Shown: piece after piece, positions 7,299-16,295 of the stretch
Position numbering within the stretch: position 1 is the stretch's first letter
Layout of the letters: each line of letters begins with the position of its first letter
Source: Sinosporangium album
GTDB lineage: Bacteria > Actinomycetota > Actinomycetes > Streptosporangiales > Streptosporangiaceae
Assembly (NCBI RefSeq): GCF_900100605.1
Contig: NZ_FNCN01000015.1
Location: 62,001 to 126,000, forward strand
Direction: 5' to 3'
DNA: 64,000 nt
Notes under the pieces: generated by a model
The model's input: only the letters and a program-made list of their open reading frames with translations
Told to the model about the DNA's origin: nothing
Database searches by the model: none
Translations under genes and position numbers: made by a program

Positions 7299-8183
7299 TC
7301 AGACGGCGGCCTCCCGCTCGGCCAGCGCGGTCAGACCAGCGATGGCGTCGGTGATGACCGGCCACAGATCCCGGGGCAGATCGTGGCCCATCCCGGGAAA
7401 TGTCAGCAGCTTGGCTCCGGGGATGGCCTCGGCGGTGGCGACACCCCCCGGGAGCTGGATGAGCAGGTCGTCCTCCCCATGGATCACCAGCGCGGGCACG
7501 TCGAGCCCGCGCAACCCCTCGCTGCGGTCACCCGACGCCAGCACGGCCATCAGCTGCCTGGCCGTCCCCGCCGGGTCGTAGGCCCGGTCGTAGGCCAGGC
7601 CGGTGACCCTCGCGATGCGCTCCACGTCCATCGGATAGCCCTTCGAGCCCATCAGCGACCATGCCTGCAGGGCCCGCTCGATCGCGGCCTCACGGTTTCC
7701 GACGGGAGGCGACAGCAGCGCGCCCAGGGCCTCGGGCGTGGGCGCGCCGATGTGCGGGGCGGGCGTGGACATGATGGAGGTCAGGCTGCGCACCCGCTCC
7801 GGTGCGGCGACGGCGATCGTCTGCGCGATCATGCCGCCCATCGACACGCCGACCAGGTGGACGTTCGCCAGGTCGAGCGCGTCCAGCAGGCCGATCACAT
7901 CGGCCGCCATGTCTGTCAGCAGATAAGCCGCATCGACCTGCCCGCCGAGCGCGGCGGCGAGATCGGGCATCCCCGCCTCGTGGAAGTGCGTCGACTCCCC
8001 CGCGTCGCGGTTGTCGAAGCGCACGACATAGTGCCCCAGATCCACGAGGCTCCCGCAGAAGTCCTCATCCCAGTGGATCAGTTGGGACCCAAGACCCATG
8101 ATGAGTAAGAGGGGACGCCCCTCCTGGGAACCGAAACTCTCGTAGGCGATCTCGACACCGTTTGTCCGTACGCGACCGATCAT
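7299..8183 (-). CDS. Alpha/beta-fold hydrolase
   Basis: 294 aa, cytosolic. Classic fold markers: MGLGSQ oxyanion region, VSMGG nucleophile elbow (Ser about 115), VIHGEDD (Asp), and FPGMGHD (His). The overall pattern (RFDNRDAGES, TSIMSTP) is like the RdmC/aclacinomycin methylesterase-type or general esterase branch. No pathway partner is adjacent, so the substrate is unknown. Start ATG 8183. Confidence 0.88.
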   Translation of the reverse strand: MIGRVRTNGVEIAYESFGSQEGRPLLLIMGLGSQLIHWDEDFCGSLVDLGHYVVRFDNRDAGESTHFHEAGMPDLAAALGGQVDAAYLLTDMAADVIGLLDALDLANVHLVGVSMGGMIAQTIAVAAPERVRSLTSIMSTPAPHIGAPTPEALGALLSPPVGNREAAIERALQAWSLMGSKGYPMDVERIARVTGLAYDRAYDPAGTARQLMAVLASGDRSEGLRGLDVPALVIHGEDDLLIQLPGGVATAEAIPGAKLLTFPGMGHDLPRDLWPVITDAIAGLTALAEREAAV

Positions 8184-8290
8184 GGTCCTCCCTCCCCTGT
8201 GATCGACAGAATCACATTCTGTCGCGTGGAGAGCAAGGCCAACGCCTGTTCGGGCGTGGCATGTCGCTCGACGTCACCGCGCGGGAACGC

Positions 8291-8340
8291 CGAACGGGCG
8301 CACCCCCTCGATGAGTTCGATGGGGGATACGCCCGTTTCG
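8291..8340 (-). terminator. Long-stem hairpin downstream of the secreted wall protein gene
   Basis: CGAACGGGCG...CCCCCTCGAT pairs with ATCGA-type and CGCCCGTTTCG sequence across a short loop, with one internal bulge. It lies 44 nt past the stop of the minus-strand gene. Confidence 0.5.
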
Positions 8341-8383
8341 TGAGCCAGTCAGCCGATCGGTCGGCCCGTCGGCTCCAGCATGA

Positions 8384-9325
8384 TCACGCCCGGTGGCTGC
8401 CGCTGCCCACCAGCAGCGCCCTAATGCGGTCGCGTCCGAAGAAAAGCCCGGCACCCAGTGCGATCAGCACACCGAGTACGGCCAGGCTGACGATACCGCC
8501 GGACTCGTCCGCCGGCGTCTTCACCGCAGCGGCCACGGTGCCGCCGAGGTCCACCGCCTGCTTCTGCTCGGCCGCCGAGGACGACCCGGCGCCATCGGCA
8601 TCGGCCGCCTTGTCCCGCGCCGCCTGCTCCTGCGCCTTGTCCTGCGCCTTGTCCGCAGCTGCGGCGCCCGCCTCGGTGCCGGCCTGAGCCGCGCCCTTCT
8701 CGGCACCCGCGCCGGCCGACGCGGACGCCTTCTCGGCCTTCCCGCTCTCGGCCTTCAGCGGGACGGTGTCCAGCTTCGGCGGGGTGGCCGGGTTCCTGTC
8801 GTAGCGCTGGTACCAGCCGGTGGAGAAGGCCACAGGGTGGTTCTTCTTCCCGTAGCCGTCGCCCCACTTGGTCACGACGTACTCGACATTGATGTGGCCG
8901 AGGCCACCGTTACCGGACACGGTCAGGCTGCCGGCGTTGAACCGCCCACCGGTCAGGTCGGCGAAGGTCTTGGCGTCGATGTCCAGCATGACGCCGTAGT
9001 TGGAGGGGTTGCCCGGACCGCGGTCGCCGATGAAGAAGGGGGCCTTCTGGCCCTTGTAAACGACGTAGCCCTCGGTGCCGAGCGGCCAGCTCGGGCTGGC
9101 GAACATGCCCTTCTGCATGGGCTTTCCGCTGGCGGGCAGGCCCGTGTCACCGTTGCGGCCGGAAGAGTCGTCCCAGAAGTAGGACGCCTTGGTCGAACCT
9201 TGGAGGAGGATGCGGTGGGAGTCGGCGTGGGAGGCGGTGGCAGTGCCCGTCACCATCGCGCCTGCGAGGGTGAGGCCGAGGAGGGAGGACAGCAGAGCAC
9301 GGTTTTTGCGCAGACTGAAGATCAC
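8384..9325 (-). CDS. Secreted, C-terminally anchored protein with an RlpA/expansin-like domain
   Basis: About 313 aa. Signal peptide at the N-terminus (SLRKNRALLSSLLGLTLAG, cleavage after ASHA). The domain at about 40-165 contains FIGDRGPGNPSNYGVMLDID and ADLTGGRFNAGSL, which look like a double-psi beta-barrel of the RlpA/expansin type. A 70-residue Ala/Glu/Lys-rich stalk follows, then one membrane span (VSLAVLGVLIALGAGLFFG) and a basic tail; there is no LPXTG. Likely bound at the wall-membrane interface. GTG 9325 gives a normal signal peptide; ATG 9382 is an alternative. A c-di-AMP riboswitch lies upstream in the same transcript, as is common for wall hydrolases in actinobacteria. Confidence 0.75.
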   Translation of the reverse strand: MIFSLRKNRALLSSLLGLTLAGAMVTGTATASHADSHRILLQGSTKASYFWDDSSGRNGDTGLPASGKPMQKGMFASPSWPLGTEGYVVYKGQKAPFFIGDRGPGNPSNYGVMLDIDAKTFADLTGGRFNAGSLTVSGNGGLGHINVEYVVTKWGDGYGKKNHPVAFSTGWYQRYDRNPATPPKLDTVPLKAESGKAEKASASAGAGAEKGAAQAGTEAGAAAADKAQDKAQEQAARDKAADADGAGSSSAAEQKQAVDLGGTVAAAVKTPADESGGIVSLAVLGVLIALGAGLFFGRDRIRALLVGSGSHRA

Positions 9326-9695
9326 TTTGCGGGGGTCTTTCGTGAGGGAACAGGGCGGGGCTGCACGTCGGGGGGCGGACATGCGGGCCGGGCGCGCTCA
9401 CGGAAAAAGCAAGCGAAACGCCGCCGGGGCAAACACACCGGAACGGCGTGGAACACGCCTATAGGGGCTGGAACGATCAGGGGATGGACAAGCCGCTCAT
9501 GCGCCGCGCGGACCCGTGCTGGAGATCACACCGCACGGCCGGATCACGGCTCGGACGGCGCTCAGCCGGTCGGGCTTGAGCGGGCATCCCTACGCGCGCG
9601 TGCCGAGGGAGGGCTCACGCGGGGATGCGGGGAAGGCTCAGTATCCGCGTCCCGCTGGGACGAGTGGAACACGCGGTATACGACGCATGGGGGTG
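9326..9695 (-). other. Long leader between riboswitch and coding region
   Basis: About 370 nt of transcript separate the aptamer from the coding start. It holds a 16-codon ORF (minus strand 9688-9638) whose ribosome binding site is the aptamer's own 3' end (GAGAGGAGA), a small hairpin CGTCCC-AGC-GGGACG (9662-9648), and several G/C-rich stretches that could form the expression platform. No longer gene is seen. Confidence 0.5.
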
Positions 9696-9820
9696 TCTCC
9701 TCTCCATCACGCCTACCGGGTTAGCTGACGGGTTCGGGCTGGAGGTGCTGCCCTACCGCATATGCGGATTCACCCCAGGGATCTTGGGTCCCCGGCTCCC
9801 TGTCGGGATTCGGCGCCGGC
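9696..9820 (-). ncRNA. c-di-AMP riboswitch (ydaO-yuaA type)
   Basis: The minus strand has the conserved ydaO elements in order: GCCGAATCCCGACAGGGAGC, GGGGTGAATCCGC, a short hairpin GCATATGC, GGTAGGGCAGCACCTCCAGC, CCGAACCCGTCAGCTAAC and GGTAGGCG followed by GGAGAGGAGA. P1 forms between GCGCC (5') and GGCGT (3'). The class binds c-di-AMP and usually turns off wall-remodelling genes in actinobacteria when the ligand is high. The next gene encodes a secreted wall-associated protein, which fits. Confidence 0.93.
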
Positions 9821-10202
9821 CGGCCGCCTTCTCATGAAGGTCGAGGTCACCGACCGATAACTTTGGTTATGAACTGTACTCACAAAAGCGGACAAAGCAA
9901 ACAGAGCACCACGAAATACCCAGAAGATCTACCTTCTAACGCCAAGAAATCCCGATGAACACGGGGTTCCGGTTTAACGATCAATGAGGTCGACGACTCG
10001 TCCTTCCCGCCCGTCACCAAGGTCATCCAGACGGCGTCCGACACCACCGACAGACCGATACCGGATGCGACGGGGAGCTCAGCAGACTTAGGCATCCGAT
10101 CACGATTAGGGTGATCTCAAGTTTCTGATCTCGAAGTCGAAGAGCATGATTCGCGCCACATCGTTCCCCGATCCACCGCCTTACGGTAGAAGGAGCAGCG
10201 CC
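9821..10202. other. Divergent intergenic region
   Basis: About 380 nt upstream of both the riboswitch transcript (minus) and the NIPSNAP gene (plus). AT-richer between 9860 and 9990. A TTGTCC/CATAAC pair about 17 nt apart on the minus strand near 9865-9895 may be the riboswitch promoter. A 71-codon minus-strand frame (9880-10095) lacks a ribosome binding site and I do not call it a gene. Confidence 0.4.
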
Positions 10203-10502
10203 ATGGCCAAGATCACGCAGCTCAGAACCTACACCATCCGTGAAGGGCTGCTCGATGAATGGGTGGACCGGTGGGCCGACCTGGTCGTACCGCTGCGTCT
10301 CGAGTTCGGCTTCGAGATCGGCGGTGCCTGGATCGACCGAGAACGCAGCCAATTCATATGGACGATCTCCTACGCGGGCGCCGGGAGCTTCGAGGAACGC
10401 AACGCCGCCTACTGGGCATCACCGAAAAGGACGGCCATGGGTCTCGATCCCAAGGATTACCTAGTCGCGCGTGATGTGAGATTCGTCTCGAAGGTTCTTT
10501 GA
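10203..10502 (+). CDS. NIPSNAP family protein
   Basis: 99 aa, a dimeric alpha-beta barrel type domain. Family markers: QLRTYTIREGLLDEW at the start, PLRLEFGFEIGGAW in the middle, and FIWTISYAGAGSFEERNAAYW near the end. Molecular function of bacterial NIPSNAP proteins is mostly unknown. ATG 10203 follows GAAGGAG at 7 nt. It converges with the WD40 gene, whose stop is 6 nt away. Confidence 0.88.
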   Translation: MAKITQLRTYTIREGLLDEWVDRWADLVVPLRLEFGFEIGGAWIDRERSQFIWTISYAGAGSFEERNAAYWASPKRTAMGLDPKDYLVARDVRFVSKVL

Positions 10503-10507
10503 TACTC

Positions 10508-11767
10508 CTACTGGCCGCCCGAGCTGTCCGATGGAAGCATGTGCTCCCGCCGCTCTTCCTCCGTGAGCGAGCGATACACCCGGTTTCGAGCCATGGCCTG
10601 TAGGCGCGTGAGGTCCACCTCCGCCTGCCATACCCGTGCGGTCCCGTCAAAAGACCCACTCATCAGTCGCGAGTTGTCTTCGGACCAGGCCACTGAAGTG
10701 ACCTTGTCCCGATGAACGCCCGCGATGGCGATCTCGGTGTAATCCTCGGCGTTCCATATCCGTATGGTCCTGTCGTCGGATCCAGTCGCCATCAGGCCAC
10801 CGTCAGAAGACCACGCCACGGAACGCACGCGCCCTTCGTGGCCACGCAGCGATGCGACGCAGCGGCCCGTGGAGACCTCCCAGACCCGAACCGTCCAATC
10901 CGCAGACGCAGTCGCGACGTACTGCTCTTGAGGAGACCACGCAACTGAATCCACCCAGTTGTCGTGCCCTCTCAGTGCTGTCATCTGCTCCCCCGTACTG
11001 ATCTCCCAAATCCGGCAGGTGCGGTCATCGGAGGTCGAGGCCACAAAACGGCCACTCGGTGACCACGCAAGCGAAGTGACCCAGTCCTGGTGACCGTGGA
11101 ACGTGCTCAACGACTCCCCCGTCACCGCATCCCAGAGACGAACGGCGGCGTCATGTCCGCCCGAAGCTATCCGGGCGCCGTCAGGGGACCAGGCCACCGC
11201 CTCCACAGCGGCTCCGTGATCCAGGGCAAGAACATCGTTCCGCTCACCGATGGTCGACACCAGGACCAGGCGATCGCTGGAGCCGGAGGCCACACGCATG
11301 CCATCCGGCATGAACTCCACGCACTTGACCCGATCGCGGTGCTGGACATCGTGTCCGAGAGGAGCCCCGGATCGCGCATCCCAGACCCGCATGGTGCCAT
11401 CCTCCGAGGAGGTCGCCGCATATCGATCCCCGGCCGACCAGACCGCGCAGGTGACTGTGGCCTGATGGCCGCTGAACAAGAGTTCCTCCCCGCCTCGGGG
11501 CACGACGTCCCAGACACGCGCTGTGCCATCCTCGGACGACGTGGCGATCTGGCCGCCGTCAGGTGACCACGCGACTCCCCACACGACGTCCGTGTGTCCC
11601 CGGAACACCGAGATCGGCCGGGCTTGGGCCGCATCGAAGATGCGGGCGGTCCTGTCGGTCGAGACCGAAGCCAGATACCGTCCATCAGGCGACCAGGCGA
11701 CGTTCCACACTTGGTCCTCATGCCCGCGGATCAGGAGCGTTTGCTGTCCGGTTTCGGCATCCCACAT
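10508..11767 (-). CDS. WD40 propeller part of a frameshifted STAND-WD40 protein (C-terminal fragment)
   Basis: 420 codons carrying nine WD40 repeats (each shows GH...VxxVAWSPDG and a terminal W-D/E). It is the downstream portion of the gene that begins at 14072. The reading frame joins perfectly to the upstream part if one base near 11794-11795 is removed: the blade then reads VATASGDHTIRMWD, a normal WD repeat. With the five repeats upstream this makes 14, i.e. two seven-bladed propellers. The fragment begins in mid-blade with no ribosome binding site, so it is unlikely to be translated alone. Confidence 0.75.
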   Translation of the reverse strand: MWDAETGQQTLLIRGHEDQVWNVAWSPDGRYLASVSTDRTARIFDAAQARPISVFRGHTDVVWGVAWSPDGGQIATSSEDGTARVWDVVPRGGEELLFSGHQATVTCAVWSAGDRYAATSSEDGTMRVWDARSGAPLGHDVQHRDRVKCVEFMPDGMRVASGSSDRLVLVSTIGERNDVLALDHGAAVEAVAWSPDGARIASGGHDAAVRLWDAVTGESLSTFHGHQDWVTSLAWSPSGRFVASTSDDRTCRIWEISTGEQMTALRGHDNWVDSVAWSPQEQYVATASADWTVRVWEVSTGRCVASLRGHEGRVRSVAWSSDGGLMATGSDDRTIRIWNAEDYTEIAIAGVHRDKVTSVAWSEDNSRLMSGSFDGTARVWQAEVDLTRLQAMARNRVYRSLTEEERREHMLPSDSSGGQ

Positions 11768-11780
11768 GCGTATGGTGTGA

Positions 11781-14072
11781 TCACCTGAAGCTGTTCGCCA
11801 CCAGGCGACCGTCCGGCGCCCAAGCCACCCCTTCGACGAAGTTCGTATGTGCCTGAAGCACGACGTGGGGGGAGAGTGTCGCGAGGTCCCACACGATCGC
11901 GGTCCTGTCGTGCGACGCCGTCACCAGTCGACGACCGTCGGGTGCCCAGTCGATGCCCAGAATGTTGTCGGTATGACCCCTGAGCTCGTGTTGCAGGGCC
12001 CCCGTTGACGTGTCCCAGATCCGAACGACTCGGTCCCGGGAGGCCCCGGCGATCTGAATGCCATCTGGCGACCACGCGACGCCGCGCACCACGTCCCGAG
12101 CCCCTGCTAACGTGAGGAGGCACCTACCCGTACGGGTGTCCCATACTCGCACTGTCTGATCTCGGGATGCCGTCGCGACCTTGGCCGAGTCAGGAGACCA
12201 CTTGGCCATCTCCACCATGCCGGTGTGGCCCTCAAGCACCGCCAGAGCACGGCCGGAATTACTCTCCCAGATTCGCGCGGTCCCGTCCCGGGAAGCCGTG
12301 ACGATTCGCGTGCCATCAGGCGACCATGCGAGATTGCGAACGGTGTCACTGTGTCCCGCCAGCACGACCCGGAGATGACTGAACCCGAGAGCGCTCATCA
12401 ATGCACGCTCGGCGATCGGTGTCGGGACGCATTCATCGAGGGCGGCTAAGGCAAGCAGAATAGATAGCTCTGGATAGAGCTGGGCATTTGCCAACACATG
12501 GCGTCCCACGCTCTCAGAGACGCGGCACAGGAACGCGTGATCTTTACGCCTTGAGGCAGCAACGAGATCGCGCATCGCCGCCGACGCCTGGCCGACGGCC
12601 TCCAAACCGCTCAGCCACTGCTGAGCCAGAGTCAGCCGTTCGCCTGTGAGGAGGTAGTCGGCACTGCGGTCAGCCCCTTGCCAGTCGACAGCCCACCGTT
12701 CCAACTCCGCACGCTGCCGAAGCAACTCCGATCTGGCCTCCACCTCTTGCCGAAGAGGCGGCCACTGTCTGAACAGGGCCTCGTGGGCCACCTGAACGAT
12801 CGGCTCTCCCTGGCTTGTTCCAGTGACAAGCAGGCGCGCATCGACGAACGCATCGACAATGCGCCTCTCGCCCGTTTCCAGCTCGTGCAATGCGACCTTG
12901 CGGCGGGCCACCTGCCTCCCCTCCGCGGTGACGAATTTCAGGAGCACCGCCAGAATCAGATCGACACGATCAGTGCCATGCATTTCCGCCACGACCTGAT
13001 CCGCCTGGCGAGCCATCGCACCAGCGACACCACCGAGCCGCCGGTAGTGCTCTCGAGTCACCCTGCCGGCGCTTCCCGAGAGGAAATACAGTTCCTGCAG
13101 CAAGTAGGCAAGCATGGGAAGGGCGTCACTCGTCCCCGCATCATCCACGATCTCTTCCGCCAACTGCGGTTCAAAGATGAGATCGACGAGTTTCCCCGGC
13201 TCCTCCACAACCTGCACAAGTTCGTCCCGTGCGAGCAAACCCAATGCCAGCGGGCTCTGGAAGAGCGCCGAGTGAGAGGTCTCGAGCAGTCCGCGCAAGA
13301 ACTCTATGCGTACGGTGGCCACGACGAAGAACCGCTGATCCGCACGGAGGGCCTCCGAAATCAGGCTCAGGAAGAGATCTCTCTCCCGATCACCGGACAG
13401 GGTCAGTAGTTCCTCGAACTGGTCGACCACCAAAAGCACCCGATTGAATCGGCTCCCGCCACGGCATTGGGCGACCAACGACTCCAGAGCCCGTGGTGAC
13501 TGCCGCAGCCTCCGCAGCGCTTGGGCGGATGAATCGAGATCCGCCCCCTCGGCCAGAGAGCGGGCAAGCGCCCCAAGCGGGTTGGTCCCGGGCGTCATGA
13601 CCGGTAAGACGGCCCATCGCCGTTTACGCAGGCGAGGCACCACTCCTGCCTGTATCAGCGACGACTTTCCACTTCCCGATGAGCCCACCACGGGCACGAA
13701 TCGCTCGTAGGGTCGCTCTGCCGTCTCGTGCAGCCTGCGCACGACCTCCGCGGCCTGCGGGTCCCTCCCAAAGAACACCGCAGCCTCATCCTCGCGGAAG
13801 GCGTCGAGCCCGGGATAGGGCGGCCGTTGCGCATCCCATACGCGCTTAGGCTTCGGCGGGCGGTCAATTCGGTACATGACCAGATGCCCGATCAACAACG
13901 CCATGAGCAGCACGAGGACGCCGGGAACCGCCACTTCACGAAGCAGCACCAAGAACTGAGGAGCTTCATCGACATCAGTGGCGTAATTGGTGAGAATGCC
14001 TAGAAGTGCGGCGATCAACACAAGCAGCATCTGCAAAAGCAGCGCCAGGCGCTGTCGCCGTCTCATAGTCAC
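11781..14072 (-). CDS. Membrane-anchored STAND NTPase with WD40 repeats (N-terminal fragment before a frameshift)
   Basis: 763 aa. Two membrane spans near residues 8-28 and 47-67, then a PPYPGLDAFREDEAAVFFGR linker typical of nSTAND1 proteins, Walker A GSSGSGKSSL (about 130-139), Walker B RVLLVVDQFEEL (211-222), a winged-helix/TPR-like region to about 560, then five WD40 repeats. The frame ends in the middle of blade five (VANSFR, stop). STAND ATPases act as ligand-triggered switches in signalling, defence or cell death; the double transmembrane anchor suggests sensing at the membrane. Start GTG 14072 or ATG 14066. It stands alone, with no obvious effector gene next to it. Confidence 0.85.
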   Translation of the reverse strand: MTMRRRQRLALLLQMLLVLIAALLGILTNYATDVDEAPQFLVLLREVAVPGVLVLLMALLIGHLVMYRIDRPPKPKRVWDAQRPPYPGLDAFREDEAAVFFGRDPQAAEVVRRLHETAERPYERFVPVVGSSGSGKSSLIQAGVVPRLRKRRWAVLPVMTPGTNPLGALARSLAEGADLDSSAQALRRLRQSPRALESLVAQCRGGSRFNRVLLVVDQFEELLTLSGDRERDLFLSLISEALRADQRFFVVATVRIEFLRGLLETSHSALFQSPLALGLLARDELVQVVEEPGKLVDLIFEPQLAEEIVDDAGTSDALPMLAYLLQELYFLSGSAGRVTREHYRRLGGVAGAMARQADQVVAEMHGTDRVDLILAVLLKFVTAEGRQVARRKVALHELETGERRIVDAFVDARLLVTGTSQGEPIVQVAHEALFRQWPPLRQEVEARSELLRQRAELERWAVDWQGADRSADYLLTGERLTLAQQWLSGLEAVGQASAAMRDLVAASRRKDHAFLCRVSESVGRHVLANAQLYPELSILLALAALDECVPTPIAERALMSALGFSHLRVVLAGHSDTVRNLAWSPDGTRIVTASRDGTARIWESNSGRALAVLEGHTGMVEMAKWSPDSAKVATASRDQTVRVWDTRTGRCLLTLAGARDVVRGVAWSPDGIQIAGASRDRVVRIWDTSTGALQHELRGHTDNILGIDWAPDGRRLVTASHDRTAIVWDLATLSPHVVLQAHTNFVEGVAWAPDGRLVANSFR

Positions 14073-14190
14073 TCATGATCTACAACCTGCGGACGGTCGG
14101 CAAGGTAAACCGAAATTTTAGCGCGATACCGCTGCGTTTTTCCCTAGTCGCAGGAAACCCATTTCATCCGTCCTCGTCAAAATATCTACC

Positions 14191-15033
14191 TCAGTCCCAC
14201 CAGAACGACCACGCTGTACGCCCGCGGATCACCTCCGCGTAGTCCGCCAGCGTGCCCGGGCCCTGGTAGACGATGTCGGGGCAGAAGGTCCAGTGCTCGG
14301 CGGCAACGTGGAGGGCGTGGCGCATGGTGACCGGAGGGGCGGCCACGCTCAGGTCCATCGTGTTGAAGCCGAGGCGCACGACGCGGGCCCCGAAGCGCTC
14401 CTCCCAGCTTCGCACCACGGAGGCCAGGGGCGCCGTCCAGCGATTGTGGTTGAGGGCGCCCTGCCAGCCCATGACGGCCAGGGAGTCGGCCCCTCGCCGG
14501 GCGGCGACCAGCCCGAGGGGGGTGCCTCCGTCGTCGAGGCTGCGGGCGAAGGCGTCGGCGAGTTCGTCGGGGTCGTAGACGGGTCGGCCAGGCTCGGCCA
14601 GCCCCGGGCATGAGCGCCCGAAGGGCTCCAGGTCGCTGAGGTCGGCCTCCCAGCCCGCACGCGACGGTTCCAACATGTCGGCCCAGACCTCGACCATGAA
14701 GGCCGAGGGGGTGTAGTTGTCGATCTCGCCCACGGGCTCGGGGGCCACCTGGCCGGCCCACCAGGGCTGTGCGGAGTCGTCGAGCAGCACCGGCCACAGG
14801 CCGGTGCCGGCATGCTCCGCGCGCAGGCGGCACCACAGCTCGCCCGAGACGGGCTCGTCGCTCAGCCAGAACGCCGGCCGCGTCGGCACCTGCTCGGTGT
14901 AGTCAGGGTCGGGCCACACGACGGAGCCCGGCGGGAGTTCTACCGACAACATCCGTCCGGGCTGCCCATCGGCGAACAGGTGGCGCAGCTCGTCCGCGCT
15001 GTCGCGGCGCTCACGCACTTCATGATCATCCAT
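14191..15033 (-). CDS. DUF4253 domain-containing protein
   Basis: About 280 aa. The C-terminal 110 residues carry DUF4253 hallmarks: LASVVRSWEERFGARVVRLG, LSVAAPPVT, ALHVAAEHWTFCPDIVYQG and a terminal WSFWWD. No catalytic function is known for this family. An upstream GTG (15093) gives a 20-residue longer form; ATG 15033 is chosen without strong support from a ribosome binding site. It is transcribed in the same direction as the NERD gene but 240 nt apart from it. Confidence 0.8.
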   Translation of the reverse strand: MDDHEVRERRDSADELRHLFADGQPGRMLSVELPPGSVVWPDPDYTEQVPTRPAFWLSDEPVSGELWCRLRAEHAGTGLWPVLLDDSAQPWWAGQVAPEPVGEIDNYTPSAFMVEVWADMLEPSRAGWEADLSDLEPFGRSCPGLAEPGRPVYDPDELADAFARSLDDGGTPLGLVAARRGADSLAVMGWQGALNHNRWTAPLASVVRSWEERFGARVVRLGFNTMDLSVAAPPVTMRHALHVAAEHWTFCPDIVYQGPGTLADYAEVIRGRTAWSFWWD

Positions 15034-15330
15034 GTGGTCGTTCCGGTGCTGGTCAACAGGATCTTGGCGCTCCGGAGATGGTATTCCCGTCACCTCCGGC
15101 CGGGTGGAGTCAACCCCAGCACAACAGGCGCCGGAACCATCGCGCGCTTTTCATCCTCCAGGCCGGCTCTGATGGCGGCGCCCACGCGACCCGTGCCGTC
15201 CGGGCCCGCGCGGGGCCCGGGCCGACCGCACGCCGAGGAGAGAAAGGCTCAATGACCACCTGTACACCTTGGCTCACGACAGTGCCGTCGTGCCACCCCC
15301 GTGCCACACCGTGACCTCGGTTACCCCGGA

Positions 15331-16152
15331 TCAGGTGAGCTTGTGAAGCTCCCGCGCGGCCGTACGCGCCAGCAGTTCGACCTGCTCCTTGGAGAGCACG
15401 CCGCCTTCGCGCCCACGGATGTGACGGGCGACCAGCGACGGCTTGAGCAGGGTGAGACCCTCGGCGGTCACTTTTCCGCCCCGGGGCAGCACGCCGCCGT
15501 GCACGCTGAGCAGCGGCTCGATCTCGACCTGGATGCCGGTTTCCCGGACCAGCACCTCGGCGAAGGTGTCGGCCGCGTCGACGAGCCCCTTGGCCACGGC
15601 GGAGCCGTACTTCTCGCCGAGGAACAGCCGCCCGTTGTAGGTGGCGATGTCGATGTCGGGGCCCCACGCCTCGTTGTCGATGATCCATACGCCGCCGGGG
15701 CCGATGACCAGGTGGTCGATGGAGGTCTTGCCCCGGACGGCACGGCCGTTGAGCACCATGTAGCCGTGGCGGACCAGGCTGCGCCTGAGGCGGCGGCCGG
15801 TGATGGCCTCGCCTTTGCGCTTGCCCCGCCACACACCGGTGGCCTCGTGGGCCCGCCAGACGAGGAACAGGTCCACCGCCGCGGTGCCCGCCGCGAAGAC
15901 CAAGGCCGCGACGACGGGAGCGGGGATGGAGAATCGCAGGGCCAGCAGGAAGCCGGCGACGGCGCCGAAGCCGGCCTTGACGGCCCGCGACCGCTGGCGC
16001 GCCTTGCTCGCCTCGACCCAGAACTTCTCATACATCTGCGGCGGCGACTGACCGGTGAACTTGTCGTCGCGGGGCACATAAATCGATCCGCCGGGCACAG
16101 CGAACCCCCGAGAAGATGGGCTGGATGGGTCACGGTCACGGATCTGCCACAC
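15331..16152 (-). CDS. NERD domain (nuclease-related) membrane protein
   Basis: 273 aa. Two adjacent hydrophobic segments at about 60-100 anchor it; the NERD domain follows (GRRLRRSLVRHGYMVLNGR, IDHLVIGPGGVWIIDNEAWG). The I-D-H, G-x-x-I-D and E spacing is that of restriction-endonuclease-like folds, so nuclease activity is plausible but unproven. Start GTG 16152 is the only early start; the GFAVPGGSIYVPRDDKF segment before the helices is soluble. Confidence 0.8.
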   Translation of the reverse strand: MWQIRDRDPSSPSSRGFAVPGGSIYVPRDDKFTGQSPPQMYEKFWVEASKARQRSRAVKAGFGAVAGFLLALRFSIPAPVVAALVFAAGTAAVDLFLVWRAHEATGVWRGKRKGEAITGRRLRRSLVRHGYMVLNGRAVRGKTSIDHLVIGPGGVWIIDNEAWGPDIDIATYNGRLFLGEKYGSAVAKGLVDAADTFAEVLVRETGIQVEIEPLLSVHGGVLPRGGKVTAEGLTLLKPSLVARHIRGREGGVLSKEQVELLARTAARELHKLT

Positions 16153-16295
16153 TGAAGATCCACCGGCAATGAAATACCCATCGAGGGCGCCCCCGCATCA
16201 CGGGCTCGACAAAGGTGATGGAAGTAACACACCTTCGCCAGGTTCGCGGGTGTTCGAGGTGGACTCCGCCACCGCTCACCGGGCCGAGCGGCGCC

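Noticed and set aside
9880-10095. 71-codon minus-strand gene
   Set aside because: No ribosome binding site, no recognisable domain, and it would occupy the riboswitch promoter region.
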